A stretch of DNA of 64,000 nt from Bacillota bacterium (GCA_023388495.1 JAEWGC010000044.1:68139-132138); one strand, 5' to 3'. Positions 14,503-23,176 are shown, counted from the stretch's first letter. The notes: generated from the sequence alone by a model not told the origin. Numbers and translations are program-made.

Positions 14503-15733
14503 AAAAATATTACTACTTATATTATCAGGATTATTAATTTTTAGCTTAGTTGGATGTAGTGGAAAGACAGTTAATCAGGAAAGTGTATTAGATAAAGACT
14601 TTGAGCAGCTATTGGAAACTGCAAGGGGCACTACTGTAACTTTCTACGGATGGGGTGGGAGTCAGCAAACCAATTCATGGATAGATGGATATTTATCTAA
14701 GAGTATAAAAAAAGACTATGATATTACAGTAAAAAGAATAGGAATGAATATAGATGAAATACTAAATAGTCTTCTGAATGAAAAGCAACTTAATGTAGAA
14801 AAAGGAAATATAGATGTAGTATGGATTAATGGAGAAAATTTCTTTACTGCTAAAGAGAATGATTTATTATTTGGCCCTTTTACTGAAAAATTACCAAACT
14901 ATAATAAATATATAGACAAAGATTCACCAGATGTAAAATATGATTTTGGTTATCCCGTTGAAGGCTATGAAGCACCATATGGGAAAGCTCAAATGGTAAT
15001 GGTATATGACAGTGAAAAGATAGAAAGGACCCCCGTAGATCACAAGGAATTATTAGAATGGGCAAAGAAAAATCCAGGTAAATTTACTTATCCTGCATTA
15101 CCAGATTTTACAGGATCTGCCTTTGTTAGAAATATAATATGTGATATAGTAGGATATGAACAATTTATGGATATGAAAGCTGATGAAGAAACTGTAAGAG
15201 CTGCTATAGAGCCAGCTATAGAATATTTAAAGGAACTAAAGCCTTATCTATGGAAAGAAGGAAAGACTTATCCAGGTGATGCACCACTTCTTGATAATAT
15301 GTACGCAGATGGAGAAGTATGGATGACAATGACTTATAACCCAAATGCAGCATCAGGAAAAATTACAACAGGAGAGTACAAAGACTCCACTAGAACATTT
15401 ATATTTGATAGAGGAACCATAGGAAATACTCATTTTTTAGCTATACCATTTAACGCCCCAAATAAAGCGGGAGCTATGGCATTAATTAACTATATATTAA
15501 ATGTAGAGTCTCAGGCTACAAAATATGAACCGGCAACATGGGGGGACTTACCAGTATTAGATAATGATAAATTAAGCCAACAAGAAAAAGATAGATTTGC
15601 ATCTATTCCTCTAGGAATTGCAACATTACCTCAGGATATATTGCTAGAACATAGAATTCCGGAAATGCCTGCAGATTTAGTACCAATAATCGAAAAAATA
15701 TGGATGGAAGAAATACCAGGTGAAGGTGAGTAA
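14495..15733 (+). CDS. YnjB-like ABC transporter substrate-binding lipoprotein
   Basis: This 412-residue protein has a lipoprotein signal (lipobox SLVGC, Cys21) followed by an extracellular solute-binding fold. WGGSQQTNSWID after the signal and the overall length match the YnjB (COG4134) group, whose ligand is unknown. It is distantly related to iron/thiamine/polyamine-type binding proteins. It is followed by two permeases and an ATPase with overlaps or short gaps, so a complete importer is encoded. Confidence 0.85.
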   Translation: MNKKILLLILSGLLIFSLVGCSGKTVNQESVLDKDFEQLLETARGTTVTFYGWGGSQQTNSWIDGYLSKSIKKDYDITVKRIGMNIDEILNSLLNEKQLNVEKGNIDVVWINGENFFTAKENDLLFGPFTEKLPNYNKYIDKDSPDVKYDFGYPVEGYEAPYGKAQMVMVYDSEKIERTPVDHKELLEWAKKNPGKFTYPALPDFTGSAFVRNIICDIVGYEQFMDMKADEETVRAAIEPAIEYLKELKPYLWKEGKTYPGDAPLLDNMYADGEVWMTMTYNPNAASGKITTGEYKDSTRTFIFDRGTIGNTHFLAIPFNAPNKAGAMALINYILNVESQATKYEPATWGDLPVLDNDKLSQQEKDRFASIPLGIATLPQDILLEHRIPEMPADLVPIIEKIWMEEIPGEGE

Positions 15734-15734
15734 T

Positions 15735-16598
15735 TTGAGAGAAAAACTAAAGCCATATCTATTGCTATCTCCAATACTTTTTATTTTAATTACCATTTTT
15801 ATTTCAGGAATAATAATGGGACTTATACAAAGTTTTGGATATTTTAAGGCAGTTGGTTTAACCGAATTTACATTAAAATATTATAAAGATGTAATAACTA
15901 GCAAAGGGTTTTTATCATCCCTTAAGTTTAGTCTTTATACTTCTTTTACCTCATCCCTTATAGCAATAGTTTGTGGTGTTTCTCTTTCTTATGGAATTCT
16001 TCAAATAAAAGGAAGAAAAGAAATAGTAGAATCCCTATATAGGGTGCCTGTTGTAGTACCTCATATAGTTTCTGTACTACTTATATATAATATTTTATCT
16101 CAATCTGGAATAATTCCGAGAATTTTATATGGAGCTGGCCTGATCACTGATCAGAGCCAGTTTCCGTCTATTCTCCATGAGAAAAATGGAATAGGTATAA
16201 TAATAGCATATTTATGGAAAGAGATACCCTTTGTTGCCCTCACAACTTATACAATACTTAGCAAGGTTAGCAACAAATTATCAGATGCGGCAAAGAACCT
16301 AGGAGCAAATAAGAGACAGGTATTCTTTTATATACTCCTACCTTTGATTATGCCATCAATTTTTTCTTCTTTTGTTATAATCTTTGCATTTTCTTTTGGA
16401 GCATATGAAGTACCCTTACTATTAGGACCAACTCAACCTAAGGCTTTACCCGTACAGGCATTTATTGAATACAGTAATCCAGTACTTCAAAATAGACCCT
16501 ATGCAATGGTATATAATATATTAATTACCTTAATAGCTTTAATACTTACAGGAGTATATTATAAGACCTTTGAAAAAGTATATAAATATGATAGGTGA
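15735..16598 (+). CDS. ABC transporter permease, YnjC N-half-like
   Basis: This permease of about 287 residues and six TM segments has the EAA loop (AAKNLGANKRQVFFYILLP). In E. coli YnjC the two permease halves are one fused polypeptide; here they are separate genes. I placed the start at TTG 15735, five bases after GGTGA. A GTG at 15720 in the same frame is the main alternative and would overlap the lipoprotein gene by 14 bases. Confidence 0.87.
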   Translation: MREKLKPYLLLSPILFILITIFISGIIMGLIQSFGYFKAVGLTEFTLKYYKDVITSKGFLSSLKFSLYTSFTSSLIAIVCGVSLSYGILQIKGRKEIVESLYRVPVVVPHIVSVLLIYNILSQSGIIPRILYGAGLITDQSQFPSILHEKNGIGIIIAYLWKEIPFVALTTYTILSKVSNKLSDAAKNLGANKRQVFFYILLPLIMPSIFSSFVIIFAFSFGAYEVPLLLGPTQPKALPVQAFIEYSNPVLQNRPYAMVYNILITLIALILTGVYYKTFEKVYKYDR

Positions 16599-16602
16599 AA
16601 AT

Positions 16603-17418
16603 ATGAAAGATAAGACTAAATTAAGATATAAAATAATAGTAGGAATATTTTTAGGCTTTTTACTATTACCTTTGATAGTTATATTTTTGTGGAGCTTCGC
16701 CAAGAATTGGCCATGGCCCAAGCTTTTACCAGATAACTTTGGATTAAGAGGTTGGGCATATTTTTTAAATCCCTCATCTAGGAGTATACCTATCTTATTA
16801 TTTAGTGTATTTTTATCTCTTGTGGTTACAGTAATTACTCTAGGTATAACAATTCCAGCAGCTAAGGCATTAGCTCTCTATAAATTTAAGGGAAAAAGGC
16901 TAATTGAGATACTAATATTCGCACCAGTAATAGTGCCTACAGTTACAGTAGCCATGGGAATACATCTGCAGTTTATCAAATTAGGACTTGCTAATACGTT
17001 TATGGGAGTAGTACTTATACATCTCATACCTTGCATTCCATATAGTATTAGAATACTTAAATCTGTTTTTGAAATAATTGGGGAAGAAATGGAACAACAA
17101 GCCAAAGTCTTAGGTGCTAATAGTTTGCAGATTTTTTACTATATAACATTTCCTATGATACTTCCTGGGATGATCTCTGCTGGAAGCATGGTTTTTATAG
17201 TGTCCTTTAGTCAGTATTTCCTTACATTTTTAATAGGGGGAGGAAGGATAATAACCTTCTCAATGCTGATGTTTCCTTATATCCAAAGTGGTGATAGAAT
17301 GATGGGCTCTGTTTATAGTATTGTATTTATATTGACTACATTAATGTTTTTAATTATTGTAGAAAAAATTACAAACAAATTTTACAAGGATAAGTTAAAG
17401 GAGTATAACTATGTCTAA
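16603..17418 (+). CDS. ABC transporter permease, YnjC C-half-like
   Basis: This 271-residue six-TM permease has the EAA loop QAKVLGANSLQIFYYITFP. The ATG at 16603 is five bases after AGGTGA; an in-frame start at 16570 would overlap the preceding gene. Its end overlaps the ATPase gene by eight bases. With the preceding permease it forms the membrane heterodimer of the importer. Confidence 0.87.
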   Translation: MKDKTKLRYKIIVGIFLGFLLLPLIVIFLWSFAKNWPWPKLLPDNFGLRGWAYFLNPSSRSIPILLFSVFLSLVVTVITLGITIPAAKALALYKFKGKRLIEILIFAPVIVPTVTVAMGIHLQFIKLGLANTFMGVVLIHLIPCIPYSIRILKSVFEIIGEEMEQQAKVLGANSLQIFYYITFPMILPGMISAGSMVFIVSFSQYFLTFLIGGGRIITFSMLMFPYIQSGDRMMGSVYSIVFILTTLMFLIIVEKITNKFYKDKLKEYNYV

Positions 17419-18436
17419 AATTACTTTGAGAAATATAGAAAAATCCTTTGATAAAGTTAAAGTTCTAAATAATATTAACTTTGAAGTACCAGAGGGAAAA
17501 GTAGTTTCATTACTAGGACCCTCTGGTTGCGGTAAGACTACCACTCTAAAGATAATAGCAGGGTTAATCTCTTCTGATAAGGGAGATATATTTATAGGAG
17601 ATAAGGCTATAACCAATATCCCAGTAGAAAAAAGAGGGACCGTAATAGTCTTTCAGGATTATCTATTATTTCCCCATTTAAATGTGGAGGATAATATAGG
17701 ATTTGGCCTTAAAATGGCAAAGGTAGAGAAGAAAAATGTAAGTATTCAGGTAGAAAGGATGCTAGATTTAGTTCAATTAAAGGGATATAATAAAAAATAT
17801 CCTCATGAGATTTCAGGAGGACAGCAGCAAAGAGTCGCATTAGCCAGAGCCTTAGCTATAGAACCAAAGGTGCTTCTACTTGATGAACCTTTCTCCAACT
17901 TAGATACAAAGCTAAGGGAAGATATGAGAGAATTTACTTTAGAAATACAAAGAAAGTTAAATATCACAACGATTTTAGTTACCCATGATAAGGAAGAAGC
18001 ATTAATGTCTTCTGATAAAATAGCTGTTATGTTAAATGGAGAAATTAAACAATTTGGTACTCCAGAAGAATTATATGAAAGACCAAATTCCATAGAGGTG
18101 GCAGATTTCTTTGGTGAAAAAAATTATATTTGTTGTAAGGTAATAGATGGTAGATTTATATCTGAAATACTTAGCTTTCCCACAGAAATAGAAGATATGA
18201 ACAAGGGAAAAGCAATGATTAAACCAGAAGATATTAAAATATATCCTCAAGGGATAAAAGCGTTAGAGGGAATAATAATATCCACTAAATATGCAGGAAA
18301 CCGAGTTTATTATACACTATTAGTCAAGGGAATAGAGTTAAAGGCAATATCTGGATCCTCTAAAATATACAAAGTGGGAGACAGAGTATCTTTAGATGTA
18401 AACATTGAAAAGATAAAGATGTTCAAAGGGAAGTGA
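17411..18436 (+). CDS. ABC transporter ATPase, YnjD/PotA-like
   Basis: This 341-residue ATPase has Walker A GPSGCGKT (36-43), a Q-loop in VFQDYLLF, the signature ISGGQQQRVALARAL, Walker B LLLDEPFSNLD and a switch His in VTHDKEEAL. A C-terminal TOBE-like domain (residues about 230-341) is present. It energises the importer whose other parts precede it. AAGGAG lies eight bases before the ATG. Confidence 0.93.
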   Translation: MSKITLRNIEKSFDKVKVLNNINFEVPEGKVVSLLGPSGCGKTTTLKIIAGLISSDKGDIFIGDKAITNIPVEKRGTVIVFQDYLLFPHLNVEDNIGFGLKMAKVEKKNVSIQVERMLDLVQLKGYNKKYPHEISGGQQQRVALARALAIEPKVLLLDEPFSNLDTKLREDMREFTLEIQRKLNITTILVTHDKEEALMSSDKIAVMLNGEIKQFGTPEELYERPNSIEVADFFGEKNYICCKVIDGRFISEILSFPTEIEDMNKGKAMIKPEDIKIYPQGIKALEGIIISTKYAGNRVYYTLLVKGIELKAISGSSKIYKVGDRVSLDVNIEKIKMFKGK

Positions 18437-18440
18437 AACT

Positions 18441-19115
18441 ATGATATCCATAATAGTACCTGTACTAAATGAAGAAAATACAATAAGAGAAAACTTAGAA
18501 AACCTAGCAAGGCTATCTGGAAATAAGGAAATCATAGTAGTAGATGGGGGTAGTTGTGATAGAACTGTGGATATTGCAAAAAACTATGCTACTGTTATTA
18601 ACAGTCCTAGGGGCAGGGCAAGACAGATGAATAGAGGGGCAAAGGTAGCCAAGGGAGATATACTTTGGTTTATCCACTCAGATTCAAAAATAGATAAGAA
18701 CAGTATAACTGAAATAGAGAAAACAATAGAAGAAGGAAATATTGGTGGATGCTTTAAATTATACTTTTATGATTTAGACACTTCTTTTATGAGGTTTGTA
18801 TCTAGTTCTTCTAATAAAAGGGCTAAATACCTAAAGCTAATATTTGGTGACCAAGGTATATTTATGAGAAAAGATATTTTTGAGAAATTGAACGGATATA
18901 AAGATATGGATCTAATGGAGGATTGGGAGTTTTCTCGTAGGATTCATAGATTAGGAAAGATGAAGGTCTTAGATAAGGAAATAGGAACTTCTGCTAGGAG
19001 ATTTAAAAAAGGTGGACAACTAAGGACTCTTCTATTGATGCATAAAATAAAGATATTATATATATTAGGAATTCCAACAGATAAATTAGCTAAAATGTAT
19101 AGGCAGGTGAGATAA
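18441..19115 (+). CDS. TIGR04283-like family 2 glycosyltransferase
   Basis: This 224-residue GT-A glycosyltransferase has IIVPVLNEENTI at the N-terminus, VDGGSCDRT in the nucleotide-sugar site, NRGAKVAKGDILWFIHSDS as the metal-binding DxD-type region, and DQGIF plus LMEDWEFSRR downstream. This short form matches transferase 2 of the rSAM/selenodomain (arsenosugar biosynthesis) family. The gene starts five bases after the ABC ATPase gene and its stop overlaps the next start (TAATG). No radical SAM ArsS or methyltransferase ArsM gene is in the window, so the acceptor is unknown. Confidence 0.88.
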   Translation: MISIIVPVLNEENTIRENLENLARLSGNKEIIVVDGGSCDRTVDIAKNYATVINSPRGRARQMNRGAKVAKGDILWFIHSDSKIDKNSITEIEKTIEEGNIGGCFKLYFYDLDTSFMRFVSSSSNKRAKYLKLIFGDQGIFMRKDIFEKLNGYKDMDLMEDWEFSRRIHRLGKMKVLDKEIGTSARRFKKGGQLRTLLLMHKIKILYILGIPTDKLAKMYRQVR

Positions 19116-19825
19116 TGAACGCACTAATACTTATGACAAGAATACCTATAGCTGGAAAAACTAAAACAAGATTAATGGATATTATGTCAGGTAATGATTG
19201 TGCTGATTTACATATGGCTTTTTTAAAAGATTTATTTCATACCTTTAAGAAATTGGAAAATCATATGGATATATACCTTACTTATACTCCTGAAAATTCA
19301 TTAGATATTATAGAGGATATAATACCTGAGTTTATTAAGACCTTTCCTCAAAGAGGAGAGGATTTAGGTAGAAAAATGAATAATGGAATAAAGGATGTCT
19401 TATCTTTAGACTACGAAAAGGTAATACTAATAGGCTCAGATATACCCCATCTTAGATATAATGATATTTTAGATGCCTTTGAGGTACTGGAAGAAAAAGA
19501 CATAGTTCTAGGGTCTTCTTATGATGGAGGATATTATTTAATAGGTATGAAAAAACCAAATGAGGGCATATTCCATATAAATAAAAAATGGGGTGGAAAA
19601 TCAGTGTTGGAATCCACTATAGATATGGCAAATAGTCACGGATTAACTGTAGGACTTACCCATAAATACATGGATATTGATACTAAGGAAGATTTATTTA
19701 AATTTATGGATAAATATGAAGACCATGAGGAGAAGATAGCTTTAAATACAGTGGAATTCATAAAGGAATGGAGGGAGAGAATTGCTCAAGGACAAATTGA
19801 TAGAACAAATAAAACAGTATATTAA
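19115..19825 (+). CDS. TIGR04282-like (DUF2064) CofC-fold nucleotidyl/glycosyl transferase
   Basis: This 236-residue protein has GT-A/nucleotidyltransferase motifs RIPIAGKTKTRL (P-x-x-GK-x-KTRL), LIGSDIPHL (GxDxP) and GSSYDGGYYLIGM. This is transferase 1 of the rSAM/selenodomain set, the usual partner of TIGR04283 proteins. It probably activates or transfers a sugar or phospho-compound in the same pathway as its neighbour. Translation is coupled at both ends. Confidence 0.88.
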   Translation: MNALILMTRIPIAGKTKTRLMDIMSGNDCADLHMAFLKDLFHTFKKLENHMDIYLTYTPENSLDIIEDIIPEFIKTFPQRGEDLGRKMNNGIKDVLSLDYEKVILIGSDIPHLRYNDILDAFEVLEEKDIVLGSSYDGGYYLIGMKKPNEGIFHINKKWGGKSVLESTIDMANSHGLTVGLTHKYMDIDTKEDLFKFMDKYEDHEEKIALNTVEFIKEWRERIAQGQIDRTNKTVY

Positions 19826-20789
19826 CATTAACAGGAAAACTACCTTAAGAGACCTGAATTTAAGTAGAGATACAGAAGTGGAATTTTTAGCCCAAGGTGA
19901 ATATAACATTAACTTTACTTTAAGTTCTTTCCCTAATAAATATGTATTTAGAGTAAATACTGGATCTCAGTTGCAAATCGATAATCAAATAGGATATGAG
20001 TTTAACTCTCTAAAATATCTAGAGAAATCCTCTGTAACTCCTAGAACATTCTTTGTAGATGGATCAAAGATGTTTTTTGATTACGGAATACTTATTATGG
20101 AATTTCTAGAGGGAGTACCTCTGGATTATGAAAAAGATTTAGGTGAGGCGGCAAAAATATTTTCTAACATTCATTCTCTAGAGATAAAAAAGGACAGTCA
20201 TTTTATAATAGAAGAAAGTATATTTAGCGATAGGATAAATGAAGGGGAAAGGCTATTAGCCAATGTATGGGAGAGCCCTATAGTAGACAAAAAGGTTAAA
20301 TCATTCTTTAACAGATTCCTAGATTGGGCAAAGAAAAATAAATATAAAGAAAAGTATTTTATAGATGAGCCTTGGCATGTAATAAATAATACAGAAGTTA
20401 ATTCCCATAATTTTATCATAGGAGAGAGATCCTACTTAATTGACTGGGAAAAACCAGTGATAAGTGATCCAGTTCAGGATTTAACTCAGTTCCTCGCACC
20501 TACTACTACATTGTGGAAGACAAATTATATACTAAGTCCTGATGAAAAAGAAGAATTTTTTAGAATCTACACTTCTGGATTAAATGCTAAAGATAAAAAT
20601 ATAAGGGATAGAGTCAATCTCTATACTCCATATCTATACTTAAGGGCCTTAGGCTGGTGTGCGAATGCCTATGTAGAGTATCATAATCCTAATAAGGAAA
20701 TAAAGAATATGGATACCTTCAAGAAGATTAAAGATTACTTGGATGTAGATTTTATGGATGGGTTATTTAAGGGTTATTCACAATTTTAA
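19797..20789 (+). CDS. Divergent APH/choline-kinase-fold phosphotransferase
   Basis: This protein of about 330 residues has the aminoglycoside phosphotransferase/small-molecule kinase fold. An N-lobe with EFLAQGEYNINFTL leads to a hinge MEFLEGVPL and a C-lobe with TEVNSHNFII and YLIDWEKPVISDPVQDL. The IDWE metal motif is intact, but the usual H-G-D-x-H-x-x-N brackets differ. Asn is kept, while a Glu stands where the catalytic Asp normally lies. I placed the start at TTG 19797, six bases after CAAGGA; TTG 19782 is also open. It is the last gene of the operon and probably phosphorylates a small metabolite. Confidence 0.8.
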   Translation: MIEQIKQYININRKTTLRDLNLSRDTEVEFLAQGEYNINFTLSSFPNKYVFRVNTGSQLQIDNQIGYEFNSLKYLEKSSVTPRTFFVDGSKMFFDYGILIMEFLEGVPLDYEKDLGEAAKIFSNIHSLEIKKDSHFIIEESIFSDRINEGERLLANVWESPIVDKKVKSFFNRFLDWAKKNKYKEKYFIDEPWHVINNTEVNSHNFIIGERSYLIDWEKPVISDPVQDLTQFLAPTTTLWKTNYILSPDEKEEFFRIYTSGLNAKDKNIRDRVNLYTPYLYLRALGWCANAYVEYHNPNKEIKNMDTFKKIKDYLDVDFMDGLFKGYSQF

Positions 20790-20798
20790 ATAATAAAG

Positions 20799-20826
20799 TG
20801 ACACAGGAGAATAGTCCCCTGTGTCA
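20799..20826. repeat. REP-like palindrome acting as terminator
   Basis: TGACACAGG / CCTGTGTCA arms enclose GAGAATAGTCC. It lies between the convergent kinase and dps genes. The reverse strand reads GGGGACTATTCTCC, a core shared with palindromes at 21700-21726 and 22724-22750. Confidence 0.7.
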
Positions 20827-20835
20827 TCTATTTGC

Positions 20836-21270
20836 CTATTTTAACATAGACTTAATAAACCATATATTCTTGCTATAATCAGCAACATAGTCTTCAAATA
20901 TAGCTACAGTTTCAAAGTCGCCTTCTTCATCAGCTATATTTCTGATTTCAACTGCTAATGCTTTCATTGTTTCTAGATCCTTTTTAACTATATCTAAAGA
21001 TTCTTTAATTGAAAAGTCTTTAGCTTTGATTTCTTCAATATCAGTATTTTCTAGGTATTCAGCCATAGTTGATAATGGCATTATATCCTTCATCTTTAAT
21101 AATTCAGCAACTTCATCTAGATCTTGGAATAATTTGTCATATATTCCTTCAGTAAACTCATGAACTTGCACAAATTGATTACCTACAACATTCCAGTGGA
21201 TATTGTGGAATTTAATATTCAATACAGCTAAATTTGATAAATATTTTTGTAATAAATCTATATGTTTCAT
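20836..21270 (-). CDS. dps: Dps/ferritin-like DNA-protection protein
   Basis: This 144-residue ferritin-like four-helix protein has the Dps signature in NIKFHNIHWNVVG followed by VHEFTEGIYDKLFQDLDEVAE. These supply the intersubunit ferroxidase His/Asp/Glu residues. It oxidises and stores iron and protects against peroxide. I used the ATG at 21270, which follows AGGAGGGATT; the open frame to 21294 has no better start. It is divergent from an HxlR-type regulator with 114 bases between them. Confidence 0.88.
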   Translation of the reverse strand: MKHIDLLQKYLSNLAVLNIKFHNIHWNVVGNQFVQVHEFTEGIYDKLFQDLDEVAELLKMKDIMPLSTMAEYLENTDIEEIKAKDFSIKESLDIVKKDLETMKALAVEIRNIADEEGDFETVAIFEDYVADYSKNIWFIKSMLK

Positions 21271-21384
21271 ATAATCCCTCCTAATATTTTTCATTATCTA
21301 TAAATATTATCTTCCTTTAATTATATTATATGCTAAAATAGTATTAACAAAAAGGCACAAATTTGTTCGTAAGGATGTGAATTA

Positions 21385-21696
21385 ATGAAAAGTAGAATTA
21401 CAAACGGATTTGAAATTGTACAGGATTTAATTAAATTAAGATGGATACCAGAAATTTTGAAATCTATCCATCTTGGGAATAAGCGCTATAAGGATATTTT
21501 AAATAGTATCCCATACATGAGCCATACAGAGCTTAATAGGAAGCTAGCCATATTATTAGACAGGAATGTTATAGAAAAGATAGTTGATGGAAGTGATAGC
21601 TACTATTCTTTGCAGAACTTTGGTAAAGATTTAGTTCATATTTTTTATCACTTAGAAGATTTAGAGGAGAAATATTTTGAGCAGAAATATGTATAA
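21385..21696 (+). CDS. HxlR-family winged-helix regulator
   Basis: This 103-residue winged-helix protein has the HxlR pattern (KLRWIPEILKSIHLGNKRYKDI, then MSHTELNRKLAILLDRNVIEK). It lacks the N-terminal cysteine used by redox-sensing members such as HypR. It is divergent from dps, so dps or itself is the likely target. The ligand is unknown. Confidence 0.85.
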   Translation: MKSRITNGFEIVQDLIKLRWIPEILKSIHLGNKRYKDILNSIPYMSHTELNRKLAILLDRNVIEKIVDGSDSYYSLQNFGKDLVHIFYHLEDLEEKYFEQKYV

Positions 21697-21699
21697 CTA

Positions 21700-21726
21700 A
21701 ACACAAGGGGAGAATACCCTTGTGTT
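21700..21726. repeat. REP-like palindrome/bidirectional terminator
   Basis: AACACAAGGG / CCCTTGTGTT (10 bp) enclose GAGAATA, between convergent genes. It shares the GGGGAGAATA-type core with the palindrome at 20799. Confidence 0.75.
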
Positions 21727-22582
21727 AAACATTTTTCCAAGACTCAAAAACCAACTCATTAAATATTTCTACATCTTTAATGACAGTAGGTATATTTACT
21801 TTACTCCCGCTCTTGCCTATTTTTAAGAATCCAGTTTTTAAATCCTCCAAAGTTGAAACTATAGATTTAAGATTTTCATCAAACAATTCAGGATTTGTTA
21901 TATATACAGCTGAAACTATATCCCAGTTGAAAAACCCTTCCGTATTAAATAATTCCCTAAAGTATTCAAACCAAGCATAGGAATTTTCTTTGATATATAC
22001 ATAAGATGATATTTCTTTATTATCCATCAGTCTTTGGTATTCTTCTTTTTTAAATTCTGCTTGTAAACAAATATGCCCTGTCATTGTAGTGACTTTAGCA
22101 CCAGAGTGTAGGACATTGTAACTCGCTTCACTATCAACGGAGAAATTTAACTCATTTAAGTTTTTACCACTGATGATTAGGGGTTTAGTTAATCCTCCCA
22201 TTAGCACAATCTCTTTAATCTTCTTATAAAAATCATTATCTAGAAGATAGGCACCATATAAATTAGATAGGGAGCCTGTCGCTAGTATAGTAATTTCATT
22301 GGGGTATTTATTAACCATATCCAAAAGGAATTTAGCTGCTTCACTTTTTCTATCAAAACCCTTTCCGGCTCCCTTTTTTAAAGGAATAGTTAGGTTTAAA
22401 TCTTTAAACAGTTTAGTAGTAGCCATAAAGACATCTTCTATATTGCTATTTCCAAAGGTAGTAGTCACACCTAGTAAGTCTATTGCTTTACGTCCTAGTA
22501 AATACATTAAGGTTAAACCATCATCTACATCCTTATTTGGTAGTCCCATAGTATTATCACAATCAAATATTACCTTAATCAA
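21725..22582 (-). CDS. Inosine/uridine-preferring nucleoside hydrolase-family protein
   Basis: This 285-residue protein has the calcium-binding aspartate cluster DCDNTMGLPNKDVDDG at the N-terminus. This is an expanded version of the usual D-x-D-P-G-x-D-D, with extra residues between the two Asp pairs. ATGSLSNLYGAYL and VLMGGLTKP match the substrate loop region. Family members hydrolyse N-glycosidic bonds of nucleosides. The inserted loop suggests a different base or an altered function. It is paired in this locus with a canonical paralogue at 23177. Confidence 0.85.
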   Translation of the reverse strand: MIKVIFDCDNTMGLPNKDVDDGLTLMYLLGRKAIDLLGVTTTFGNSNIEDVFMATTKLFKDLNLTIPLKKGAGKGFDRKSEAAKFLLDMVNKYPNEITILATGSLSNLYGAYLLDNDFYKKIKEIVLMGGLTKPLIISGKNLNELNFSVDSEASYNVLHSGAKVTTMTGHICLQAEFKKEEYQRLMDNKEISSYVYIKENSYAWFEYFRELFNTEGFFNWDIVSAVYITNPELFDENLKSIVSTLEDLKTGFLKIGKSGSKVNIPTVIKDVEIFNELVFESWKNV

Positions 22583-22776
22583 ATTATCATCTCCTTAAAA
22601 TGACACAGATGTCTATGATTCTAGGGTGTCCCTAGTGTCGTATATTATTTCAGTTGTCTAAATTATATACTAACACAATTTACTCTTTTATGTTAAAATA
22701 TAAGTTGCAGGACAGTAAAAATCTTGCCAAAAGAACCATCCCCCTGGCAATATTTTACTAAAGAGGAGAGAGTTAA
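22583..22776. other. divergent intergenic region with hairpins
   Basis: It separates the two divergent transcription units. It holds CTAGGG-TGT-CCCTAG (22621-22635) within a GACAC...GTGTC context, and a REP-like palindrome (22714-22758). Confidence 0.5.
22714..22758. repeat. REP-like palindrome in the DUF1622 leader
   Basis: TTGCCA / TGGCAA (22724-22750) with outer GTAAAA / TTTTAC arms enclose AAAGAACCATCCCCC. The reverse strand core is GGGGGATGGTTCTTT, resembling GGGGACGGTTCT-type REP sequences common in Clostridia. It falls within the 5' leader of the next gene. Confidence 0.65.
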
Positions 22777-23121
22777 GTGATAATTGAGCATTTCTTGGAA
22801 TTTATAATCCCTTATATTACGGGATCCCTAGAGTCCATTGGGGTATTTATCATCACAATAGCAGCTATAAGAGGAATTTATCAATTCTTTAAAAACGGAT
22901 TTGATTTTAAAGACGATGATGTAGCTATTGATTTTGCCAAGGCAATGTCATTAAGTTTAGAGTTTAAGTTAGCAGCGGAAATTATAAAGACAGTAGTCAT
23001 AAGAACAATAGATGAATTTATTATACTTGCAGCAGTAGCAATACTTAGGGTAGTTCTAACCTTTGTTCTACATTGGGAGTTAAAGTCTGGAGCAAAAACT
23101 ATAGAGCATGTAGATGAATAG
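22777..23121 (+). CDS. DUF1622-family small membrane protein
   Basis: This 114-residue protein has about three predicted TM segments (an N-terminal IGVFIITIAAIRGIY helix and C-terminal DEFIILAAVAILRVVLTFVLHWE). It matches DUF1622, a family of unknown function. The GTG start is preceded by AGAGGAGAG. It is 55 bases upstream of the second nucleoside hydrolase gene, probably in one transcript. Confidence 0.83.
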   Translation: MIIEHFLEFIIPYITGSLESIGVFIITIAAIRGIYQFFKNGFDFKDDDVAIDFAKAMSLSLEFKLAAEIIKTVVIRTIDEFIILAAVAILRVVLTFVLHWELKSGAKTIEHVDE

Positions 23122-23176
23122 AATTATAAAATTTTATATTATTTAGAGAGAAACATTAAACAGCTGGGGGGATATT

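Noticed and set aside
6676..20789. Prophage or integrative element boundary around the metalloid island
   Set aside because: The island abuts a tRNA-Ser gene, but I found no integrase, no direct repeat of the tRNA 3' end and no phage genes, so chromosomal location by transfer is not supported here.
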